62,120 nucleotides of DNA from Alphaproteobacteria bacterium (GTDB taxonomy: Bacteria; Pseudomonadota; Alphaproteobacteria; UBA6615): positions 1-62,120 of the forward strand of contig PBMH01000049.1 of NCBI GenBank assembly GCA_002722515.1, given 5' to 3'. This document shows, one piece after another, positions 17,122 through 26,045 of this stretch; positions within the stretch are counted from its first letter, which is position 1; each line of letters starts with the position of its first letter. The position numbers and the translations under genes were made by a program. The notes beneath the pieces are model-generated. The model saw nothing but the letters and a program-made list of their open reading frames with translations, searched no databases and had not been told where the DNA came from.

Positions 17122-17156
17122 CCTGAACCAAGCTTGTTCCCGAAGGGAAACGTAAG

Positions 17157-18251
17157 ATGCTCTTTCCCTGTTCCAACCCGAGCCACAAACATACCCGTTC
17201 CCCGGCTGCCGATCATGGCCAAACCGTCACTAACGGTACCAAGCATTTCACTGTTGACATCCATTGTCACGTTCATGTCCCAGAGGCTGACGAGATGTTG
17301 AAGAATGCCGAGGCAGCTGACCAGAAAAACCTCTATGTGGACACCAATGAGGCGACTGCGGCGATCAATCGCCAGCAGCATCTGGACATCCTCGAAAAGC
17401 TGACGGAGCCGGAAATACGGATCGCCGACATGGATGCCTCGGGTATTGATGTGCAGGCGATCTCTCCCGCACCATTCCATTATAACTATTCCTATGAGGC
17501 GGGGTTCGCGCGGGACACTGCCCATGTGGTCAATGACAGGATTGCCGAAATCTGTGGGCAACATCCCGATCGATTCGTTGGTATGTGCACCGTGCCGTTG
17601 CAGGATGCGGACATAGCGGTCGCCGAGTTGGATCGCTGCGTCAATGATCTGGGCATGCGTGGGGTTGAGATTTCAACTAACGTTAACGGTAACGATCTGA
17701 CCCGCGCTGGTCTGGAGAAATTCTTCGCCCGAGTCCAAGAGCTGGGTGTTGTGATCTTCATGCATCCCATTGGGACCTCTTTCAAGGAGCGGATGAAGGA
17801 TCATTATTTTCGCAACACCATCGGCCATCCGCTCGAATCTGCGTTGGCAGTTGGGCATCTGGTCTTTGATGGGTATATGGAGACCTATCCGGACCTGAAG
17901 ATATGTATCGCCCATGGCGGTGGTTATGTGCCGGCCTATGCTGGCCGCTTTGATCACCCGTATCACCTTCGCGATGATTGCCGGGCCGTAATTTCCAAGC
18001 CACCGTCTGAATATGTGAAGAAGCTCTACTTCGATACGGTTGTCTTTACGGAACACCAGCTGCGCTACCTAGTTGAAACCTGGGGTGCGGATCATATCGT
18101 CATGGGTACGGACTATCCTTATGATATGGCTGAGACGGATCCGGTGGGGCATGTGGAGTCGGTAAAGGGCCTGTCCGAGGCGGACAAGGCTCGGATCATG
18201 GGTTCTAACGCTGCGGCGCTACTTGGAATAGAGGTTCCGGCGATAGCCTAG
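17157..18251 (+). CDS. ACMSD-like amidohydrolase, copy 2
   Basis: This tandem paralogue of the preceding gene has the identical length of 364 residues, with FTVDIHCHVHVPEADEML (His36 and His38), IAHGGGYVPAYAGRFDHPY and MGTDYPYDMAETDPVGH. It also begins with an unusual Cys/His segment (MLFPCSNPSHKH). The genes are 35 bases apart, with GAAGGGAAACGTAAG as the upstream site, so they are co-transcribed. A local duplication is likely, with divergence giving two related substrates or a hetero-oligomer (inference). It is convergent with the 2-oxoglutarate oxygenase gene. Confidence 0.88.
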   Translation: MLFPCSNPSHKHTRSPAADHGQTVTNGTKHFTVDIHCHVHVPEADEMLKNAEAADQKNLYVDTNEATAAINRQQHLDILEKLTEPEIRIADMDASGIDVQAISPAPFHYNYSYEAGFARDTAHVVNDRIAEICGQHPDRFVGMCTVPLQDADIAVAELDRCVNDLGMRGVEISTNVNGNDLTRAGLEKFFARVQELGVVIFMHPIGTSFKERMKDHYFRNTIGHPLESALAVGHLVFDGYMETYPDLKICIAHGGGYVPAYAGRFDHPYHLRDDCRAVISKPPSEYVKKLYFDTVVFTEHQLRYLVETWGADHIVMGTDYPYDMAETDPVGHVESVKGLSEADKARIMGSNAAALLGIEVPAIA

Positions 18252-18296
18252 TACTGGACTGAACTGTTAAATGCGGTCGAACCCCGCGCCGGACGG

Positions 18297-19346
18297 CTAC
18301 GCCGTCGGTTGACCGTTTTCCCAACGTTCCTCGAAATGCGGATATACGCGGCTCATGTATCCGGTGTGGAACTGCCAGAACGATTCGGGGTCAAACCTAG
18401 GTGGATTGCCCGGTCCCTGGCAGCTCGGCAGGCAGGAGCCTACAGCATCCAGGTTCGGGCAGACGAAGAAGGCTAGCGAGTAACGATCATTCTCTGTAGG
18501 CGGGATCACCCGGTGCGGGGTCGCGCGCACAAGTCCGTTCGACCAACGCTCTAGATACTGTCCGAAATTCACAACAATGCTGTCCGACGGAATGTCAGGC
18601 AAGATCCAACGGCCGTCCGTATCCATGACCTGCAGGCCAGGTTCTTGGGCCGCGGGAAGGAAGGTGTTGAAGCTTGTGTCTGAATGGGCGCCGTGACCGG
18701 TCTCGTCGGTCGCGAGGCTTTGTTTGATAGGATAGTGAATCATCCGGGTATAGAAATGTGCACGGTTGAAATAGGGTGTGAAGAAATCATCACTTAGACC
18801 AAGCGCCCGTGACCAGACCGGCAGGAACGAAGTCGCTAGCTGTCCCATGGTTTCGAGATAGTGCATTGCCACTCTAGATAGGTCTGGTGCGCCTGCTGGC
18901 CACCGGTTGCGTCCAAACATGCGCTTGCGGGCAACGACGTTGGGGTTGTCATCGGCATAGTCGACACCAAAATTATACGACTCGTAAAAATCATTTTGAG
19001 GGCGCTCATAGTAGCGGGACTCTCGAACGACTGTCATGCGCAGAGGCTGATAGCCGCGCTCATGGGGGTCTATCTCAAGCGCCATTTTTTCGTCGAGAGG
19101 CAACGCGAAGAATTCCCGCGATTGATTGAACATGGCCTCTGTCAATTCATCGGGTATGCCATGATCAACTAGACACATGAAACCAAGTCCTTCAGCGACT
19201 TGACGCAGTTGTCGTGCAAGGCCGTCGATGCCTGCCGAATCACCGGCGCGCAATGGGCCCAAGTCGAGCACTGGCAGGGGGCGGCGGCGAATGTCGCGCA
19301 CCTGACGGGTGTAGTCCGGATCATGGTTGGTGTTTGCATTTGCCAT
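18297..19346 (-). CDS. 2-oxoglutarate/Fe(II)-dependent oxygenase, isopenicillin N synthase-like
   Basis: This 349-residue protein has the N-terminal DIOX_N domain (LPVLDLGPLRAG; GLGFMCLVDHGIP) and the double-stranded beta-helix Fe site His221-x-Asp223 in HGAHSDTSF. It also has the distal His278 in RATPHRVIPP and the 2-oxoglutarate-binding R288-x-S290 in NDRYSLAFF. All catalytic ligands are present. It hydroxylates or demethylates an unknown small molecule. It lies 11 bases downstream of the EthD-like gene on the same strand and ends a minus-strand run of catabolic genes. Confidence 0.92.
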   Translation of the reverse strand: MANANTNHDPDYTRQVRDIRRRPLPVLDLGPLRAGDSAGIDGLARQLRQVAEGLGFMCLVDHGIPDELTEAMFNQSREFFALPLDEKMALEIDPHERGYQPLRMTVVRESRYYERPQNDFYESYNFGVDYADDNPNVVARKRMFGRNRWPAGAPDLSRVAMHYLETMGQLATSFLPVWSRALGLSDDFFTPYFNRAHFYTRMIHYPIKQSLATDETGHGAHSDTSFNTFLPAAQEPGLQVMDTDGRWILPDIPSDSIVVNFGQYLERWSNGLVRATPHRVIPPTENDRYSLAFFVCPNLDAVGSCLPSCQGPGNPPRFDPESFWQFHTGYMSRVYPHFEERWENGQPTA

Positions 19347-19357
19347 CCTGATCTCCC

Positions 19358-20056
19358 TCAGGCTTTCTCATTGTCGGATAGGCGTTGGTTGGCGTAAAGG
19401 AAGCGCCAGGTCTCGAACACCGGTGCGGTGCCCGGGCTGGAGAGTTCTGCCATCCGGTTGCCAAGTGCGTCCTGTGCGGCAACCAGCGCGGCGTTTGGAT
19501 CGGTGCCCTCGACCAGCACACCCCACTCGGGGATCTGCATTGGGTCCGGTTCCTGGCCGAAGGCTCGGGTCATGCGATGGTCTAATTTGAGCTCGACGGC
19601 AATCGCACTAGCCCCGGTGAGTTGTGTTCGCGCTGAGAGGTCTTCAAGGATACCGTTGGTTAACCAGGCTTCAGTGTCCTGTGCCAGATTCGGCTCAGGA
19701 TGAAACCGCGCCAAAGCCAAATACGCTCCCATGCCGCGGCTGGAATCGGCGATGACGCGGGCGACCATTCGGTGCCATTTCGTGAATTGCGGCATGATTT
19801 TTTTCGACCATTCGGAGGGTCGAGATAATACATCCAGATAGGTGGGTGAGCCGATATAGGACGGAGCCACACACTCATAGGTCGACATGTATTTGATTTC
19901 GGCTTCGATCGCTTCGTAACGTCGCGCGCGCCGAAAACCAGGCAGGTCGATCCGCTCGTTGAGATGTTCTCGATTGTACCAATCGTTGAATTCGTTCTCG
20001 AGGTCGGGCGCAACCTCGGTGAATGTAATCATCAAGCCTTCACCGAAAAGCTGCAT
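19358..20056 (-). CDS. EthD/dimeric alpha-beta barrel-like protein, unknown function
   Basis: This 232-residue protein begins with MITFTEVAPDLENEFNDWYN, then EHLNERIDLPGFRRARRYEA. The spacing of W-Y-N and E-H-L resembles DwYdxxHi motifs of dimeric alpha-beta barrel proteins (EthD- and DUF-type). A second half may repeat the fold. The ATG at 20056 has AAGGGGGA seven bases upstream; an internal ATG at 20032 is an alternative. The gene precedes the 2-oxoglutarate oxygenase by 11 bases, suggesting a shared pathway. Function is not established. Confidence 0.7.
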   Translation of the reverse strand: MQLFGEGLMITFTEVAPDLENEFNDWYNREHLNERIDLPGFRRARRYEAIEAEIKYMSTYECVAPSYIGSPTYLDVLSRPSEWSKKIMPQFTKWHRMVARVIADSSRGMGAYLALARFHPEPNLAQDTEAWLTNGILEDLSARTQLTGASAIAVELKLDHRMTRAFGQEPDPMQIPEWGVLVEGTDPNAALVAAQDALGNRMAELSSPGTAPVFETWRFLYANQRLSDNEKA

Positions 20057-20293
20057 GTGGTCCCCCTTTTTGGATTACCTGCCTAATCAATACTATATGC
20101 GAGTGTGATCGGGCGGCACTGCGAATCCAAAGAACTAAATTTAATGGGGATCGAGACGGCCGCCTAAAATAACTTGGGGTTCTACCCGCCAGCAACACCC
20201 GTACTGTTATGCAACCGATACTTGTTTCTATCTCGCAAACCAATACCGTTCATCGCCTCAGCTCGAGATTTCCTTCGTTGCGCCGTGCGGCCT

Positions 20294-21346
20294 CTATGAT
20301 GAAGCAGGCATCGCGATGCCGAGTTTGTCTGCCTCGGCCTTCAATCGATCCCATGTGCCGGGCGGCAGTGGGATGCCATTTTTATTGCGTTCGGCAAGGA
20401 TTGCATCGCCGCGTTCGCCAGGCGCATAAATTTCCTCGACTCCGTCCGCTTTGGGCAGACTCTTGATCCCCTTGGCTAGCTGGTCGATTTCGTCTCGGTA
20501 GGTATCGAGATTTGTAAAGGCCGAGATGTCTATTGCCGCGGCGAGCCCGTTCTGCCGGTATCCTGTTGGGTTGGCGCCGGGCCTGATGTTCGGCTCTACT
20601 AAAGGGTTGCTGGCAAACAGGCTGACCATGCACTCGATCATCATCGACAGGCCTGATCCCTTCGCGCCGCCCAGTGGCATGAGTGTCTTAACCGCGTTCG
20701 CGTCGTTGGTGTTGTGACCCTCCACGTCCATGCCCCAGCCGTCAGGAATTGGGGTATTGCTGTCCTGGGCTGCCAGAACCTTGCCCATGGACACAGTAGC
20801 GGTTGACATGTCGAGGACCAGCGGCGGGTGTTTTCCGCCCGGTACGGCGATTGCCAGGGGATTGGTTGACGCGCCCGCCACCTTGGAGCCGTGATAGGCC
20901 ATCATCGGGCGTGAGGCGGTTATCACGATGCCCGCGAAGCCGGCGCGTGCGGCCTGCAGGGCGTAGTAGCCGATGGCGCCGCCGTGGGTAATGTTGCGCA
21001 CAATACACCAGCCCACATGGCATTCATGTGCCCGTCCTATCGCCTCATCCATTGCCATGGTCATGGCGACAGGGCCGGGGGCCCAGTCAGAATCTAGGAT
21101 AGCGATCGCCCCAGCCCGCTTCTCCACCTTTATGTTGGGACGGGCGTGAATATTCCCATTCTTCATGTATTCGATGTAGCGCGGAACCCGCAGTACCCCG
21201 TGGGAATCCATGCCGCGGGCATTGGCCCAGACCAGGATGTCGGCCCAGGTTTCGGCGTGCTCGGAGGCCACGTCGGACGCATGAAAAATCTCCTTGATGA
21301 AGGCTTTGAGTGCATCGGGGGAAACGAGATGATCGTCGGCGGTCAT
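20294..21346 (-). CDS. Ldh-family NAD(P)-dependent oxidoreductase (malate/lactate dehydrogenase type 2)
   Basis: This 350-residue protein is of the YlbC/YiaK/ComC family. It shows ARGMDSHGVLRVPRYIEYM (residues 48-66, with the catalytic His), NITHGGAIGYYAL, and AGASTNPLAIAVPGG followed by VLDMSTATVSMGK. These enzymes reduce 2-keto acids or oxidise hydroxyacids such as malate, ureidoglycolate or sulfolactate. The ATG at 21346 overlaps the stop of the alpha/beta hydrolase gene (ATGA), which is better than the 20-residue longer ORF. A 237-base gap separates it from the EthD-like gene downstream. Confidence 0.9.
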   Translation of the reverse strand: MTADDHLVSPDALKAFIKEIFHASDVASEHAETWADILVWANARGMDSHGVLRVPRYIEYMKNGNIHARPNIKVEKRAGAIAILDSDWAPGPVAMTMAMDEAIGRAHECHVGWCIVRNITHGGAIGYYALQAARAGFAGIVITASRPMMAYHGSKVAGASTNPLAIAVPGGKHPPLVLDMSTATVSMGKVLAAQDSNTPIPDGWGMDVEGHNTNDANAVKTLMPLGGAKGSGLSMMIECMVSLFASNPLVEPNIRPGANPTGYRQNGLAAAIDISAFTNLDTYRDEIDQLAKGIKSLPKADGVEEIYAPGERGDAILAERNKNGIPLPPGTWDRLKAEADKLGIAMPASS

Positions 21347-22227
21347 GAAACCTCTTGCGATAAATAGGCGCTGGTGCCGGTCGTGGTGTTGTCCCGGCGC
21401 GGCCACTGGTTAGCCGCGACGCTATAGTGGAAGGCATCTACCGCAGCGTTGAACGTTGCCGGGTTCTCGAGATTGATAAGGTGCCCGCTCTTGGGGAACA
21501 CCGCTAGCCCGGACGATGGAATGGCCCGTTTGAGAAAGATATTAGTGTCGATGCACGGCTCATCTTCGTCGCCGATCATCAGCAGTACCGGCGTTTCGAC
21601 CGCACCTAGAGCGTCTTCAAAGTCATAGAGAGATGGGCGGCCGGCCTGGACTCGTCGCAGGGTGTAGGCCGACCCTATGGGGGAATGTTCGGCGAAATGG
21701 TCGGCGAACTCTTGCCATGCCGCAGGACTCTTCATCTTGAGTTGGAGGCGGGTCGCGCTGGAGGCAAAACCAGGCAGGTCGAGTGAATTCTGGGCGAGGA
21801 TATGGTCTGCTAGTGCTAGCGTCTCAAGCAGGAAACCCTCGCGAGTATTGGGGAAGGATCCGGAGCCACTGCTCGCTATGACCGCGGTCTCTGCACGGTC
21901 CGGGTGGGCCAGTATGAAGCGCAAGCAGGTGTAGGCTCCCATGCTTAGGCCAATCAGGTGTGCGCGCTCTATCTGCAGTGCGTCGAGTACGCCCAGCAGG
22001 TCGGCGGTTGCGATATCCTGTCCGTAGGCGTCCTCGTCCTTCGGCACCTCCGAGGGCGGATAGCCTCGTGCGCTATAGGTGGCGCACCGGAAACGGTCTC
22101 TGAAATGATCGACTTGGCCGCGCCAGGACCTATGGTCACCGCCGAACTCGTGCACGAACACGAGAGGTGCGCCGTTCCCTTCTGCTTCCACCCAGAGTCG
22201 TACGCCATTTATGTTATGATGTGCCAT
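21343..22227 (-). CDS. Alpha/beta hydrolase
   Basis: This 294-residue protein has the alpha/beta hydrolase fold with oxyanion region LVFVHEFGGDHRSW, nucleophile elbow GLSMGAY and the catalytic His in SGHLINLENP near the C-terminus. The acid is probably Asp in LMIGDEDEP. It resembles 3-oxoadipate enol-lactonases, but specificity is uncertain. It is translationally coupled to Ldh downstream (ATGA overlap) and 8 bases downstream of the MetE-like gene. The three therefore form a tight operon. Confidence 0.88.
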   Translation of the reverse strand: MAHHNINGVRLWVEAEGNGAPLVFVHEFGGDHRSWRGQVDHFRDRFRCATYSARGYPPSEVPKDEDAYGQDIATADLLGVLDALQIERAHLIGLSMGAYTCLRFILAHPDRAETAVIASSGSGSFPNTREGFLLETLALADHILAQNSLDLPGFASSATRLQLKMKSPAAWQEFADHFAEHSPIGSAYTLRRVQAGRPSLYDFEDALGAVETPVLLMIGDEDEPCIDTNIFLKRAIPSSGLAVFPKSGHLINLENPATFNAAVDAFHYSVAANQWPRRDNTTTGTSAYLSQEVS

Positions 22228-22235
22228 GGCCGGTT

Positions 22236-23258
22236 CTAGAGCTCGGCGCGAACTAGTGCGGCGCCCGCAACTAGCGCGCGCAGCTTGCTTTGGGAGACCG
22301 TCCGGGGAAGAGGTACCATGCCGCAGTTGGTGCAGGGGAAGATCCGTTCGGGTGATGTGTGTTCCATGGCGTTGCGGATCACGACGGCTACCTCCTCGGG
22401 AGATTCCGCCGTTAAGGTTGTCACGTCAATCGCACCAACCAGCACGTCCTTTTTTCCGTCGAGTAGTTTGATAACCTCCATCGGCACCCGTGAGCCCGCA
22501 AACTCCAAAGAGACCTGATCGATGTTGCTTCCAGCCAGCGCTGGCAGGATTGCAGCATACTGATCCCAAACGTCGCCTAGGGTAGCCTTCCACTGCAAAT
22601 TTTCTTCGATGCCGTAGCCGTAGCAGATATGTACAGCGGTGGTACAATCGAGTCCCTCGACCGCGCGGTTCAGAGACGCAACGCCCCAGGTTGGCACTGC
22701 GTCGAGATAGACGTTGAAGGCCGGTTCGTCGAACTGCAAGGTGTCGACCCCGGCCGCCACCAGTTCCTTCGCCTCCTCGTTTAGTATTTCGGCGAAGGCC
22801 ATCGCCATCTTCGGTCGGTCGCCGTAATGCTGATCCGCCAGCGTGTCGACGATGGTCATCGGCCCCGGCATGGTAAATTTTAGGTCTCGATTTGTCTGGG
22901 TGCGCGCGAACTTTACTTCCTCGCCATGGATCGGTCCGGAACGGTTAAGTCCGGAAACGACGGTCGGGCAGTCTGCGTCGTAGCGATTGCCGCGGATACC
23001 GATCCTGGTCTTCTTTTCGAAGTCAATGCCGTCTATTTTCTCCAAAATGCCGTGGACGAAATGCTGACGCGACTGCTCGCCGTCGGTGACGATGTCGATC
23101 CCGGCCTCCTCTTGGTCGCGGATAGCGAGCCGCACCGCGTCATACTTTGCCTCTTCGAGCAGCGCTGGGTCGTCGGTGGTCCACGGTGCCCAGAGAGCCT
23201 CGGGCTTTGCCAGCCATGACGGCTTTGGCAGGCTGCCAGTGATTGTCGTATTGAGCAT
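22236..23258 (-). CDS. MetE C-terminal-like (cobalamin-independent methionine synthase family) protein
   Basis: This 340-residue protein corresponds only to the catalytic barrel of MetE (full MetE is about 750 residues). It starts MLNTTITGSLPKP and has DTLQFDEPAF. The zinc-binding residues are seen in HICYGYG (His and Cys), SLEFAGS (Glu) and PCTNCGMVPL (Cys). Short MetE-core proteins methylate or demethylate varied thiols; some act in catabolism, not methionine synthesis. The ATG at 23258 has GGGGAC upstream; the longer ORF runs into the divergent promoter. As first gene of an operon with a hydrolase and an Ldh dehydrogenase, a degradative methyl-transfer role is plausible (inference). Confidence 0.85.
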   Translation of the reverse strand: MLNTTITGSLPKPSWLAKPEALWAPWTTDDPALLEEAKYDAVRLAIRDQEEAGIDIVTDGEQSRQHFVHGILEKIDGIDFEKKTRIGIRGNRYDADCPTVVSGLNRSGPIHGEEVKFARTQTNRDLKFTMPGPMTIVDTLADQHYGDRPKMAMAFAEILNEEAKELVAAGVDTLQFDEPAFNVYLDAVPTWGVASLNRAVEGLDCTTAVHICYGYGIEENLQWKATLGDVWDQYAAILPALAGSNIDQVSLEFAGSRVPMEVIKLLDGKKDVLVGAIDVTTLTAESPEEVAVVIRNAMEHTSPERIFPCTNCGMVPLPRTVSQSKLRALVAGAALVRAEL

Positions 23259-23410
23259 GGGTTTGTCCCCGTCAGAAATTTTGTGCCCGCTGGTGCGCGC
23301 GGCGATTTTGGCTACGTTGTCCCATGAGGTATCATCACCCGGAGGCGTGCCCACCGCAATACGGGTCGCTGTTGAAAACACGCAGAAGAAACTCTGAGGT
23401 AGGGGACCCC

Positions 23411-24247
23411 ATGTCGAAACCGGAACTGCCGGAAGGTTGGCCAGAGGGCAAGGCGCTCGCTGTGTCCGTGAATATCATGTGCGAGGCTTGGACTGACGAC
23501 GAATCGCCGGGCATTGGCCCTATGGGCAATCCGCTCAAGGGTGGATATCTAGATACCCAGTCCCGCTCCTGGGCCGAGTACGGCATGACCCATGGCGCGC
23601 CACGGCTACTTGACATTGTCGGCGAACTTGGGGTGCCTGCTGGTACCTATGCGAGTGGCATCATCGCGGAAAAATGGCCCGAGCTATTGCACCGGATCGA
23701 CAAAGACGGGCATTTCATCGGTGCTCATGCCTGGATGCAAAACAGACTACCAGTCTACCAGGGACGTGCGGATGAAGAAGCCGAACTTAAGAAGGGTGCT
23801 GCGCTATTTGCCGACGTGGTCGGCAAGGCTCCGAAGGGTTTCGCCAGCCCCCGCGGTACGCCAAGTCCCAACACTGCCGAGTTGCTAGTTGAGAACGGCT
23901 TCGAATGGCACATAGATTATTTCAATACCGATCTGCCCTATCGGCTAGATACGGCTGCGGGGTCGCTAGCCGCGATTCCTTTCACCATGGAGATTAACGA
24001 TCTGCCTCTCTACATGCGCTATGGTAACCCGCCCCGGGCTTATTCCGATGTGCTCAAGCGGGTAATCGATAGGTACGACACTATCGGCCGCCCGCCGGCA
24101 TTGATCGACATCACCGCGCACGCCCATGTTTTTGGTCGCCCCTATGGAGCGATAGAGTTCCGAGAGGCAATCATGGCAGTGAAAGATATCGACTGGGTTT
24201 GGATGACTACCCATGAAGAGCTCGCAGGCTTAGTAAACGCCGGATAG
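23411..24247 (+). CDS. Polysaccharide deacetylase-family protein (PuuE/NodB-like)
   Basis: This 278-residue protein has a NodB-homology barrel. It begins LPEGWPEGKALAVSVNIMCEAW and has AHAWMQN where the metal His residues normally lie, then GFASPRGTPSPNTAELL and a final HAHVFGRP. Members of this clade include PuuE allantoinases and other amide hydrolases acting on small molecules. The ATG at 23411 has AGGGGAC just upstream. It is divergent from the MetE-like operon across a 152-base region, and four bases upstream of the next small gene. Confidence 0.85.
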   Translation: MSKPELPEGWPEGKALAVSVNIMCEAWTDDESPGIGPMGNPLKGGYLDTQSRSWAEYGMTHGAPRLLDIVGELGVPAGTYASGIIAEKWPELLHRIDKDGHFIGAHAWMQNRLPVYQGRADEEAELKKGAALFADVVGKAPKGFASPRGTPSPNTAELLVENGFEWHIDYFNTDLPYRLDTAAGSLAAIPFTMEINDLPLYMRYGNPPRAYSDVLKRVIDRYDTIGRPPALIDITAHAHVFGRPYGAIEFREAIMAVKDIDWVWMTTHEELAGLVNAG

Positions 24248-24251
24248 CGCT

Positions 24252-24779
24252 ATGCGGTTTTGGGACACCTCCATCGCCGTGTCGTTGCTCGTGAGCATGG
24301 CGTGTGCCCAAGCTCACGCCCAAGCCATACCGCGTGATGTCTACCTAATCGACATGGCGGCGGTGGAATGCTTTGAGGTGATCGGGAAGGCGCCTGAGCA
24401 CCGCGAGATTATGCGGCGACGGGGCGGCGAAGACCTCGGTCCGGCCAAGACCTTTATTGTTCGCATCCGCGACACGATCGCTGAGGACATCCGGGCCACC
24501 TACTCGGATGTAGAGGATAGTCCCCATCCTGGTTTTGAGCATTTCCGTTCGAGCGCTATCCGGTTTGATTTTGGCGGCGATGACCCTGGATCGATGACGC
24601 AGATTCTACCGCGTGACCGGTTCATAATGTTTTCTATGTCAGAAGGGGTGATTGCCGAGCTGGCTCGTGAGCGGCCGCGCTGCGGCGCCCGTCACCGTTT
24701 TGACCGTAAGCCTTTCGAGGCACTTTACTGGCGGGTCCGCGACACGCTCCGACAGATGCTCGACCAGGGTGCGCGTTAG
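24252..24779 (+). CDS. Exported protein of unknown function
   Basis: This 175-residue protein has a clear signal peptide (SIAVSLLVSMACAQAHAQA, cleavage probably after residue 24). The mature part is charged, with VECFEVIGKAPEH and RPRCGARHRF, giving two Cys that could form a disulfide. It starts 4 bases after the deacetylase stop, so it is co-transcribed. I do not recognise a family. The following 297 bases to 25077 hold no gene I can support. Confidence 0.65.
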   Translation: MRFWDTSIAVSLLVSMACAQAHAQAIPRDVYLIDMAAVECFEVIGKAPEHREIMRRRGGEDLGPAKTFIVRIRDTIAEDIRATYSDVEDSPHPGFEHFRSSAIRFDFGGDDPGSMTQILPRDRFIMFSMSEGVIAELARERPRCGARHRFDRKPFEALYWRVRDTLRQMLDQGAR

Positions 24780-25076
24780 ATAAGTCGCCAGTCTTCGATC
24801 TTTCATGCAGACCTCGATCAATGGCGCAGTGTCATCCGACACCAAATATAATCTCACTTACACCAACTCTTTGGGTGTTATCAGGTGACCCAGCGACCCG
24901 ATTGGCGGAGGGAGTCTAGTTATTCTTGCCGTCCACCCCTATGACATTAGCTATCAGGAGAAGGTTGCCGGCGCCACATTTTACTGGTGTTGTACTCGGA
25001 CCGTTCTATCTCTCTAGTGCGGACGTTATCGAAAATGCTAACAGCTTCGACGAGGTAAATAGCAGGGCTGGCCCAG

Positions 25077-26045
25077 ATGACTGACAGACCGAAGATCTTC
25101 GTCACTCGGCGCCATGTCGCGGAGACTGAGGCACGTCTTGCTGCGAACTATGACGCGCTGATCAACAGCTGCGACGATATCATGCCCGCCGCGGACCTTG
25201 TTGCAGCGGCCGATGGCATGGATGCAATCCTGATTTGTGTGACTGAGCCTATGGACGCGGAGCTAATCGCGCGCTTGCCGAACGGGCTGCGCGCAATTCT
25301 CACCCTATCGGTTGGCTTCGACCATATTGACATCGACGCGGCGAGAGCGCGGGGTATCGCCGTTCTCAATACTCCTGACGTTGTCACAAACCCAACCGCC
25401 GAGGTCGGCATGCTTTTGCTGCTGGGCGCCGCGCGCCGGGCAACCGAGGGCGGGAGAATGATGCGGGCCGGTGAATGGACTAGCTGGTCGCCGCGTCAGA
25501 TGATCGGCAAAGAGATTACGGGCTCTGCGCTTGGCATCTTCGGAATGGGCCGGATCGGCCAGACTATTGCCGATCGGGCCCGAGCCTTCGACATGACTAT
25601 CCGCTACCACAACCGCTCGCGACTTTGTTTTGAGGAGGAGAAAGATGCGAGCTTCTGCGCGAGTGTCGAGGCACTGTTGCCCGCGAGTCCGTTTCTAGTT
25701 ATCTGTGCGCCGTCGACACCTGAGACTCATGGTTTTCTAAACGCTGAGCGGATCGCGATGCTGCCTGATGAGGCGGTGGTCGTGAACATCGCGCGCGGCG
25801 AACTCGTTGTTGACGAGGCGTTGGTTGACGCACTGCGGTCGGGGAAAATTGCTGCGGCGGGACTAGACGTGTTTAACGGCGAGCCGAACGATATCAACCC
25901 CGCCTACCTAGAGCTGCCCAATGTTTTTATGACGCCCCATATTGGTAGCGGGGCCGAACGCTCGCGTGCGGCTATGGGCGATATGCTACTGGACGGACTT
26001 GATCTTCTGCTTTTGGGCGAGCCGGTCCCCAATCGCGTTGTCTGA
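25077..26045 (+). CDS. D-2-hydroxyacid dehydrogenase (glyoxylate reductase type)
   Basis: This 322-residue D-isomer-specific dehydrogenase has ILTLSVGFDHIDIDAARARG, the Rossmann motif GIFGMGRIGQTIA, catalytic Arg in VVNIARGELV, the Glu region GLDVFNGEPN and catalytic His in TPHIGSG. It reduces glyoxylate, hydroxypyruvate or a related 2-keto acid using NAD(P)H. The ATG at 25077 follows a weak site. The EamA transporter gene overlaps its 3' end, suggesting that the transporter handles the product or substrate. Confidence 0.92.
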   Translation: MTDRPKIFVTRRHVAETEARLAANYDALINSCDDIMPAADLVAAADGMDAILICVTEPMDAELIARLPNGLRAILTLSVGFDHIDIDAARARGIAVLNTPDVVTNPTAEVGMLLLLGAARRATEGGRMMRAGEWTSWSPRQMIGKEITGSALGIFGMGRIGQTIADRARAFDMTIRYHNRSRLCFEEEKDASFCASVEALLPASPFLVICAPSTPETHGFLNAERIAMLPDEAVVVNIARGELVVDEALVDALRSGKIAAAGLDVFNGEPNDINPAYLELPNVFMTPHIGSGAERSRAAMGDMLLDGLDLLLLGEPVPNRVV

